From the NCBI GenBank assembly GCA_024697705.1, contig JAILFF010000285.1, forward strand, positions 1 through 10,645: DNA of 10,645 nucleotides, read 5' to 3'. The translations under genes and the position numbers were made by a program. This DNA is from Ruminococcus sp. (GTDB lineage: Bacteria > Bacillota > Clostridia > Oscillospirales > Ruminococcaceae). Shown one piece after another: positions 5,954 to 10,645 of the stretch. Each line of letters starts with the position of its first letter. Position 1 is the stretch's first letter. The notes beneath the pieces are model-generated. The model was given only the letters and a program-made list of their open reading frames with translations. It was not told where the DNA came from and did not search any database.

Positions 5954-7447
5954 ATGGACAGAAAATATATTCTATCGCTCGACCAGGGAACTACCTCCTC
6001 GCGGGCGGTGCTTTTTGACGAGGAACAGAACATAGCCGCGATAGCGCAGCGCGAATTTACCCAGTATTTCCCGAAGGAAGGCTGGGTGGAGCATGACCCG
6101 ATGGAGATATGGTCGTCGCAATATTCGGTCGTGACCGAAGCGGTGGCAAAAAGCGGCATCGACCCCGCCGATATCGCCGCTGTCGGCATTACCAATCAGC
6201 GCGAAACTACCATTGTCTGGGAGCGCTCGACGGGCAGACCCGTCTACAACGCCATTGTTTGGCAGTGCCGCCGCACGGCTCCGCTTATCGAAAAGCTCAA
6301 AGCCGACGGGCTTTCCGACATGATACGCGAGAAGACTGGGCTTGTTCCCGACGCATATTTTTCGGCGACGAAAATCCGCTGGATACTTGACAACGTTGAC
6401 GGAGCGCGTGAAAAGGCGGAGCGCGGCGAGCTGCTTTTCGGCACCGTGGACTGCTGGCTTATATGGAAACTGACGGGCGGGCGCACCCACGCCATCGACC
6501 GCACGAACGCCTCGCGCACGATGCTTTATAACATCAACGCCTGCGAATGGGACGACGACCTGCTCAAACTGTTCGATATCCCGCGCTCGATGCTGCCAGA
6601 AGTGAAATGCTCGGGCGATATTTACGGTATCGCGGACGTTTGCGGAGCGGCGGTGCCGATAGCGGGCGCGGCGGGCGACCAGCAGGCGGCGCTTTTCGGG
6701 CAGGGCTGCTTTAACGCGGGCGACGCGAAAAACACCTACGGCACGGGCTGTTTCCTCCTGATGAACACGGGCGGCGAGCGGCGCGTCAGCGTAAGCGGAC
6801 TTGTCACGACCATTGCGGCGACCCTTCGCGGCAGACCCGTTCAGTACGCGCTTGAAGGCAGCGTTTTCGTCGGCGGAGCGGTCATTCAATGGCTGCGCGA
6901 CGAGCTGCGGCTCATCACCGAGAGCCGCGACGCGGAATACTTCGCACGAAAAGTCCCCGACACGAGCGGCGTTTACCTCGTGCCCGCGTTCACGGGTCTG
7001 GGCGCTCCCTACTGGGATATGTACGCCCGCGGGACGATCGTCGGCATCACACGCGGCACACGGCGTGAGCATATTATCCGTGCCGCGCAGGAGTCGATCG
7101 CCTACCAGTCTGCCGATCTTTTCGCGGCAATGGAAAAGGATTCGGGCGTTATCATCAAGGAGCTTTACGTTGACGGCGGCGCTTCGAGAGACTCGTTCCT
7201 TATGCAGTTCCAGTCCGATATATTGGACAGAAAACTTATCAAGCCGACAAATCACGAAACGACGGCGCTGGGTGCCGCGTACCTTGCGGGGCTGACCGTC
7301 GGGCTTTGGAGCGACGAAAACAGCCTTATCAAGGCGCGTAAGATCGACCGCGAGTTTACCCCCGACATGGCTGACGACCGCCGTGCGGAGCTTCTTGCGG
7401 GCTGGCACAAGGCGATAGGCAGAAGTGCTGCCTGGGCGGAGGAATAA
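5954..7447 (+). CDS. glpK: Glycerol kinase
   Basis: GlpK phosphorylates glycerol to sn-glycerol-3-phosphate in the cytosol, trapping imported glycerol. The 497 residues match the family length. Motifs run in order: LSLDQGTTSSRAVLFD (8-22, ATP phosphate loop), NQRETT (81-86, glycerol-binding Arg84-Glu85), IVWQCRRT (101-108), DAYFSATKIRWIL (133-145, Tyr135 region), DRTNASRTML (182-191), AGAAGDQQAALFGQ (237-250, catalytic base Asp242), NTYGTGCFLLMNTG (260-273), ALEGSVFVGGAVIQWLRD (299-316) and ELYVDGGASRDSFLMQFQ (403-420). The FGGY-type fold is complete. At residues 228-230 the sequence is DVC, where Bacillus and Enterococcus enzymes have the His-containing HFY/HFF segment phosphorylated by HPr, so that control seems absent. 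GAGGGTG (5942-5948), which overlaps the birA stop, is the ribosome site. No glpF or glpD is adjacent, which is unusual. radA follows 1 nt after the stop. Confidence 0.96.
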   Translation: MDRKYILSLDQGTTSSRAVLFDEEQNIAAIAQREFTQYFPKEGWVEHDPMEIWSSQYSVVTEAVAKSGIDPADIAAVGITNQRETTIVWERSTGRPVYNAIVWQCRRTAPLIEKLKADGLSDMIREKTGLVPDAYFSATKIRWILDNVDGAREKAERGELLFGTVDCWLIWKLTGGRTHAIDRTNASRTMLYNINACEWDDDLLKLFDIPRSMLPEVKCSGDIYGIADVCGAAVPIAGAAGDQQAALFGQGCFNAGDAKNTYGTGCFLLMNTGGERRVSVSGLVTTIAATLRGRPVQYALEGSVFVGGAVIQWLRDELRLITESRDAEYFARKVPDTSGVYLVPAFTGLGAPYWDMYARGTIVGITRGTRREHIIRAAQESIAYQSADLFAAMEKDSGVIIKELYVDGGASRDSFLMQFQSDILDRKLIKPTNHETTALGAAYLAGLTVGLWSDENSLIKARKIDREFTPDMADDRRAELLAGWHKAIGRSAAWAEE

Positions 7448-7448
7448 T

Positions 7449-8831
7449 ATGGCAAAGCAGAAAACAGTCTACGTTTGCAGCTCATGCGGTTACGAATCGC
7501 CCAAGTGGAACGGGCGCTGCCCCGACTGCGGCGAATGGAACACGCTCGAAGAAGCTATGCCAGCCGCTCAGCTGACGCGCTCGGCGGCGACCTCGGCTTC
7601 GGCGGCGGTCCGCGACATTTCGGACAGCATCAAAGAGATAAACGACATCGACGCTGAGGACAACGAAGTCCGCTGGACGACGGGGCTTGACGAGCTTGAC
7701 AGGGTGCTCGGCGGTGGTATCGTCAAGGGCAGTCTGATACTTTTAGGCGGTGAACCCGGTATCGGCAAATCCACGCTGCTTTTGCAGATATGTCAGAAAT
7801 TAGGCGAAGATCACACTATCCTCTACGTTTCGGGCGAGGAGTCGCTGCGGCAGATTAAGCTGCGTGCAAGGCGGCTCGGCGTGGACAGCGGCAATCTCTA
7901 TCTTGTCAGCGAGAACGACTGCGAAGCGGTATGCTCCGTTATCGCAAAGGAAAAGCCCGAGATAGCCATTATCGACTCGATACAGACTATGAATATTCAA
8001 GCGCTTTCCTCCGCGAGCGGCTCGGTAACGCAGGTGCGCGAATGTACCAATCTGCTGATGAAGACCGCCAAATCGCTTGAGATACCCATGCTGATAGTCG
8101 GTCATGTCAACAAGGACGGCGCGATAGCGGGTCCGAAGGTCATGGAGCATATCGTGGACTGCGTGCTGTATTTCGAGGGGCAGAAAAATCTGCCGTACCG
8201 CATACTGCGCGGGATAAAAAACCGTTTCGGCTCGACCAACGAGATCGGCGTGTTCGAGATGTGCGGCAGCGGTCTGCGCGAGGTCGCCAATCCGTCAGAA
8301 ATGCTGCTTTCGGGCAGACCATCGGACGCTTCGGGCTGCTGCGTCGCCTGCGTGATCGAAGGCTCGCGCCCTATCCTTGCGGAGGTGCAGGCTCTCGTCA
8401 CGAAAAGCGCCTTCAACGTACCGCGCCGCACGGCAACGGGCTTCGACTACAACCGAATGGCTATCCTTATCGCGGTGCTTGAAAAGCGGCTGGGATTCTT
8501 CTTCGGCGGGCTTGACGTTTATCTGAATGTCGTCGGCGGCTTTGACATCGGCGAGCCGGCAGCCGATCTTTCGGTAGCCTTGGCACTTTATTCCAGCCTG
8601 ACCGACAAGATCGTGCCGCCCGACGTCATCACCTTCGGCGAGATAGGTCTGGCAGGTGAGCTTCGCGCCGTGCAGCGGGCAGATCAGCGCATAGCGGAGG
8701 CGCAGCGGCTTGGCTTCAAAAAGTGCATTATCCCGTATTCGTCGATGAAGGGCTTGGACACACGGCGGCTCGGGATCGAGGTCATCGGCGCGGACTCGGT
8801 GCAGAAGGCTTTCAGGACGGCGCTGCCGTAA
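7449..8831 (+). CDS. radA: DNA repair protein RadA (Sms)
   Basis: RadA is a RecA-like, DnaB-like ATPase that promotes branch migration and processes recombination intermediates. The protein has 460 residues, typical for the family. An N-terminal zinc finger uses Cys10, Cys13, Cys24 and Cys27 (YVCSSCGYESPKWNGRCPDC spans 8-27). The ATPase core has Walker A GEPGIGKST (101-109), Walker B-like IAIIDSIQT (172-180), and the RadA-specific KNRFGS (257-262). The C-terminal part (about 285-460) is the inactive Lon-protease-like domain, with GGFDIGEPAADLSVALAL (363-380) and FGEIGLAGELR (396-406). ATG at 7449 is chosen over an in-frame ATG 24 nt upstream, because GGAGG at 7438-7442 is correctly spaced for it and MAKQKTVYVCSSCGY is the usual N-terminus. 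Its start lies 1 nt after the glpK stop, so translation is probably coupled. With recN, this is the second recombination gene in the window. Confidence 0.97.
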   Translation: MAKQKTVYVCSSCGYESPKWNGRCPDCGEWNTLEEAMPAAQLTRSAATSASAAVRDISDSIKEINDIDAEDNEVRWTTGLDELDRVLGGGIVKGSLILLGGEPGIGKSTLLLQICQKLGEDHTILYVSGEESLRQIKLRARRLGVDSGNLYLVSENDCEAVCSVIAKEKPEIAIIDSIQTMNIQALSSASGSVTQVRECTNLLMKTAKSLEIPMLIVGHVNKDGAIAGPKVMEHIVDCVLYFEGQKNLPYRILRGIKNRFGSTNEIGVFEMCGSGLREVANPSEMLLSGRPSDASGCCVACVIEGSRPILAEVQALVTKSAFNVPRRTATGFDYNRMAILIAVLEKRLGFFFGGLDVYLNVVGGFDIGEPAADLSVALALYSSLTDKIVPPDVITFGEIGLAGELRAVQRADQRIAEAQRLGFKKCIIPYSSMKGLDTRRLGIEVIGADSVQKAFRTALP

Positions 8832-8835
8832 CAGC

Positions 8836-8862
8836 CTGACATTCGTATGCATATTATATAAT
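8836..8862 (+). promoter_or_regulatory. Possible promoter between radA and spoVM
   Basis: CTGACA (8836-8841, 5 of 6 consensus) and TATAAT (8857-8862) are separated by only 15 bp, which is short for sigma A. SpoVM is mother-cell (sigma E) controlled in Bacillus, but I could not place a convincing sigma-E pair. Read-through from radA is an alternative. Confidence 0.28.
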
Positions 8863-8897
8863 ACGCGAAAGCGAAAATACATACGGGAGGTCACGTT

Positions 8898-8987
8898 ATG
8901 AAGGTCGTTGTTATCAAAAGCCCGCGGGTCTTAGCGCCGATGCTCAGGCTTATTTTCAAGATCAAGAAGGAGCGCAGGGAAATATAA
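8898..8987 (+). CDS. spoVM: SpoVM, stage V sporulation protein (29 residues)
   Basis: SpoVM is a tiny amphipathic helix that lies on the curved forespore membrane in the mother cell and anchors the SpoIVA basement layer of the spore coat. The product, MKVVVIKSPRVLAPMLRL followed by IFKIKKERREI, is 29 residues, against 26 in B. subtilis. Met1, Lys2, Ile6, Lys7, Pro9, Leu12 and Arg17 fall at the same positions as in the Bacillus peptide as I recall it, including the Pro9 important for its membrane geometry. The C-terminal half is a basic amphipathic helix. ATG at 8898 follows a strong GGGAGG (8885-8890) at 7-nt spacing, and a strong terminator starts 9 nt after the TAA. It lies 66 nt behind radA and could be the last cistron of that operon or have its own promoter. 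The gene falls below common length cut-offs. Its presence supports an endospore-forming ancestry. Confidence 0.88.
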   Translation: MKVVVIKSPRVLAPMLRLIFKIKKERREI

Positions 8988-8995
8988 CATAAGTG

Positions 8996-9024
8996 ACCGC
9001 GGCAGACCGAGCCGCGGTTTTTTC
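8996..9024 (+). terminator. Rho-independent terminator after spoVM
   Basis: ACCGCGGC (8996-9003) pairs perfectly with GCCGCGGT (9011-9018) around a 7-nt loop, followed by six T's (9018-9023). It ends the radA-spoVM transcript. Confidence 0.92.
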
Positions 9025-9028
9025 TTGC

Positions 9029-9060
9029 AAAAAAGGCGCTCCCCGCAATCGGGAAACGCC
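9029..9060 (-). terminator. Rho-independent terminator after the YoaK-like gene
   Basis: On the minus strand a 10-bp stem (9060-9051 with 9044-9035, two G-U pairs) closes a 6-nt loop and is followed by six U's (9034-9029). It lies 15 nt past the stop codon. It stands back to back with the plus-strand terminator at 8996-9024. Confidence 0.88.
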
Positions 9061-9074
9061 GCTTGATCTCTATA

Positions 9075-9746
9075 TTATTTTGCTTCCGCACGAACGGGCT
9101 TGATATGCAGCGCCTCTGCGATAGTCGGAGCATAAACTGCGCCCGCAAGCAGTACCGTCGGCAAAAGCCCGAAATATGCTGCCTTTGTGCCGAATCTGTC
9201 ACAGGCAAAATACGCCGCCGCCGCGCCGATATGGAATATCAGGAGTGTGCCGCCGAAATACTTAGCCTTATCGAGATGCTTTCGGTCATGGTCGGCACAG
9301 TATTCCGCAAGTCCGCCGATTGCCTGACGGTAATTGTTCGTAGAGAAGATCGGTGCGCTGGCATATTCTCCCATGCTGCCGAAGACCACCCACTCGAACG
9401 CCATCATTATAAACGAGGGGTAAAGCGTGAAACACGGCTCGATATCCGCGGGCATTACACCCAGTACACAGAAGCAGACCGCGCAAAGCAGTACGCTTAT
9501 CAGCCGCGTGTCGAGCCTGCCCTTTCGGGTCAGATAAGCCGCCGTAAAGACCGTGCCGCCGTAGATAAGCACACCCAGCAGCCGCAGCAGGAACTCGCGG
9601 ATATCGCTGCCGAACAGCGCCTGCATCATGTCAAGTATGCAGACTGTCTGCGACGAACCAAGATTAAAGCGCGTCATTACCGTATACATTCCCGCAAAGC
9701 CGCCGACCAATGTAGCCGCCCTGTGCATCAGCCTTTCGTGCGTCAT
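9075..9746 (-). CDS. YoaK/DUF1275-family integral membrane protein
   Basis: This 223-residue hydrophobic protein resembles the YoaK (DUF1275) family of small inner-membrane proteins, whose substrate is unknown to me. Family-like segments are LVGGFAGMYTVMTRFNLGSSQT (13-34, split here: LVGGFAGMYTV then FNLGSSQT), near the usual GF-DAYT...QTGN pattern, and SAPIFSTNNYRQAI-like residues (130-143), near the second TGN-R pattern. Six hydrophobic stretches are visible at about 9-27, 55-72, 81-98, 106-126, 162-181 and 188-206. ATG at 9746 is preferred because GTGAGG ends 8 nt before it; ATG at 9752 is too close to that site. The open frame runs on to 9821, but that extension is translated repeat DNA. 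A perfect promoter about 260 bp upstream means the mRNA leader includes element B. The family call rests on pattern memory, so confidence is moderate. Confidence 0.72.
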   Translation of the reverse strand: MTHERLMHRAATLVGGFAGMYTVMTRFNLGSSQTVCILDMMQALFGSDIREFLLRLLGVLIYGGTVFTAAYLTRKGRLDTRLISVLLCAVCFCVLGVMPADIEPCFTLYPSFIMMAFEWVVFGSMGEYASAPIFSTNNYRQAIGGLAEYCADHDRKHLDKAKYFGGTLLIFHIGAAAAYFACDRFGTKAAYFGLLPTVLLAGAVYAPTIAEALHIKPVRAEAK

Positions 9747-9764
9747 TTTCATGCCCTCACCCCG

Positions 9765-9974
9765 ATAGTAGTGAATAGTTAATAGTGAATAGTGAATAGT
9801 TATGGTGTTCGCTTCGCTCACATATTATGCGGAAGCAGGCACAAACAAGTTCGTGCAAGCTCCGCAAAAAAGTTTCTGCTCAAAAGTGGATATCGGTGCG
9901 CGTCGAAGCCGGCGCATAATTCAAGCCGCAGGCGCTCCATAACTATTCACTGTTCACTGTTCACTGTTTACTAT
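9765..9974. repeat. Element B: palindrome with AGTGAAY heptamer arms in the leader of the YoaK-like gene
   Basis: The left arm (9768-9805) and right arm (9937-9974) are inverted copies, matching at 32 of 38 positions by my count and ending in a perfect 15-bp segment (AGTGAATAGTTATGG and its complement). Each arm is a run of 7-bp units: AGTGAAT, AGTTAAT, AGTGAAT, AGTGAAT on the left, and AGTAAAC, AGTGAAC, AGTGAAC, AGTGAAT on the right arm read in reverse. The 131-bp core is GC-richer and holds an inner hairpin (9829-9846 with 9849-9865, imperfect) and a second ATTATGCG inverted pair. No transposase or convincing ORF is inside. Its architecture is that of element A, with different unit sequences. 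Confidence 0.75.
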
Positions 9975-10005
9975 TTGCAAATCTTGATTTAATTTTTATA
10001 TTCTA

Positions 10006-10034
10006 ATTATAATACTTATGCCGAAAACTGTCAA
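10006..10034 (-). promoter_or_regulatory. Sigma-A promoter for the YoaK-like gene, upstream of element B
   Basis: On the minus strand TTGACA (10034-10029) and TATAAT (10011-10006) are perfect matches with a 17-bp spacer. Transcription would start near 9999, giving a leader of about 250 nt that contains all of element B. Confidence 0.87.
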
Positions 10035-10064
10035 GACGGGCTTTTGATGAATTTCACAAAAGAA

Positions 10065-10088
10065 AAGCTCTGATTTTGTGCAAAATCA
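10065..10088 (-). terminator. Weak possible terminator at the end of thiN
   Basis: TGATTTTG and its complement (10071-10078, 10081-10088) form an 8-bp, GC-poor inverted repeat with a 2-nt centre that includes the thiN TGA. On the minus strand it is followed by GAGCTTTTCTTTT rather than a clean U run, so termination would be weak at best. Confidence 0.28.
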
Positions 10089-10645
10089 CTTTAGCTTACT
10101 CATTACTACCAACAGCAGACCCTCCGTAAAGCTGACCACGGCATGATCGGCGGTGATCTCGTTTGAAATACCTATCGGGAATCTGTTCGTGATACAGGCA
10201 TTTTTCAGCGGATATTTCACGCCCTCGATAGTCAGCCCCTTTACCTCGTCGGAAAAGGCAAACAGCGAAAACGATCTTCCATCGTCCCTGCGGAAAAGAT
10301 TTATACCCGGGAAAACCATCATAATGTCCTCATCAACCGACGCTACCATGCCGTCCGCGCCGTGTTCCGCGATAAAGCCAAGCGCCTGAATATTCGCGAA
10401 CGTATGGTCAAATCTCCCGCCGAGTGCGCCGAGTATAACTATCTCGTCGCAGCCGCGTGAAAGCGCTTCCTTGGCGGCAAGCATAAGGTCGGTGTCGTCC
10501 TTTTCCTTCGGATAAACGCGGTGAACGGTATCCTCCGGGATATTGCCGAGCGAATCGAAATCTCCGAGCACGATATCGGGAACGCAGCCGAGCGCCGCGC
10601 AGTTTTTATAGCCGCTGTCCGCCGCGATGATGAGAGCCCCTTCGG
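10086..10645 (-). CDS. thiN: Thiamine pyrophosphokinase (5' end beyond the window)
   Basis: The enzyme transfers pyrophosphate from ATP to thiamine to give thiamine diphosphate in the cytosol. About 186 residues are visible, against roughly 210-220 for the family, so only a short N-terminal piece is missing; the frame is open to the window edge. The catalytic domain shows IIAADSGYKNC, then PDIVLGDFDSLG, YPKEKDDTDLMLA and ILGALGGRFDHTFANIQAL, which carry the conserved acidic and GGRxDH residues. The C-terminal half is the thiamine-binding beta domain, with EGVKYPLKNACI, GISNEI and a terminal EGLLLVVMSK. GTG at 10571 is an internal valine of PDIVLGDFDS, not a start. In B. subtilis thiN sits directly before spoVM; here both are present but on opposite strands, separated by a membrane-protein gene and a repeat element. 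Confidence 0.94.
   Translation of the reverse strand, partial: EGALIIAADSGYKNCAALGCVPDIVLGDFDSLGNIPEDTVHRVYPKEKDDTDLMLAAKEALSRGCDEIVILGALGGRFDHTFANIQALGFIAEHGADGMVASVDEDIMMVFPGINLFRRDDGRSFSLFAFSDEVKGLTIEGVKYPLKNACITNRFPIGISNEITADHAVVSFTEGLLLVVMSKLK

Larger units (their letters stand above)
9747..10085. other. 339-nt gene-free region between the YoaK-like gene and thiN
   Basis: From left to right it holds the YoaK ribosome site (GTGAGG, 9754-9759), element B (9765-9974), an AT-rich stretch, the minus-strand promoter at 10006-10034, and a weak hairpin that ends inside the thiN stop codon. The open frames crossing it are short or made of repeat units and were not accepted as genes. Confidence 0.7.

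Noticed and set aside
5972..7408. 478-codon open frame antisense to glpK
   Set aside because: It is a shadow of the GC-rich codon pattern of glpK: the arginine- and valine-rich translation has no recognisable domain, and glpK on the other strand is complete and unmistakable.
8839..8887. Sigma-E promoter for spoVM
   Set aside because: Several partial matches to the -35 (GCATATTA) and -10 (AATACATA, CATACGGG) patterns exist, but with wrong spacing, or with a start site inside the ribosome site; no pair is convincing.
9747..9821. N-terminal extension of the YoaK-like protein to 9821
   Set aside because: The extra 25 residues are a translation of element B heptamers (TIHYSLL-type repeats) with no ribosome site; the start at 9746 has GTGAGG at good spacing.
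9063..9992. Plus-strand open frames opposite the YoaK-like gene and through element B
   Set aside because: They have basic, low-complexity translations, no ribosome sites, and overlap a better-supported membrane protein, two terminators and the repeat arms.

Overview
The window looks like a chromosomal segment of an endospore-forming Clostridia member, most like Ruminococcaceae/Oscillospiraceae. The reasons are GC-rich coding regions separated by AT-rich gaps, strong AGGAGG-type ribosome sites, perfect sigma-A promoters (TTGACA-N17-TATAAT), a GGDEF/EAL protein with an N-terminal domain I associate with gut Clostridia, and a spoVM gene. The lineage is inferred by eye from protein style and gene content; no search was run.

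Layout. At the left edge is the 3' part of recN (DNA repair), overlapped by 4 nt by a NADAR/YbiA-family gene with a TTG start. A shared bidirectional hairpin terminator follows, then a convergent gene on the minus strand for a large c-di-GMP protein (PAS-like, GAF-like, degenerate GGDEF, intact EAL). That gene and the purine nucleoside phosphorylase gene punA diverge from a 252-nt intergenic region with one perfect consensus promoter for each. After punA comes a 160-bp AT-rich palindromic element whose arms are tandem heptamers (element A). Then follow birA (GTG start), glpK and radA, tightly packed as a likely operon, and a 29-codon gene recognised as spoVM, closed by a strong terminator.

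The right end is on the minus strand: a six-helix YoaK/DUF1275-like membrane protein gene with its own terminator, and the 5'-truncated thiN (thiamine pyrophosphokinase) gene at the window edge. Between them lies a second palindromic heptamer-repeat element of about 210 bp (element B), between a perfect minus-strand promoter and the membrane-protein start. It should therefore be transcribed as a long, structured 5' leader.

How the genes work together. Most are housekeeping: recombinational repair (recN, radA), purine salvage (punA), biotin attachment and regulation (birA), glycerol phosphorylation (glpK), thiamine cofactor synthesis (thiN) and spore coat assembly (spoVM). The less ordinary content is the recN-NADAR coupling, the two heptamer-arm palindromes, the SpoVM gene short enough to be missed by a length cut-off, and the GGDEF/EAL protein with an upstream hairpin. 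I see no phage genes, CRISPR array, transposase, rRNA or tRNA, and no clear novel multi-gene system.
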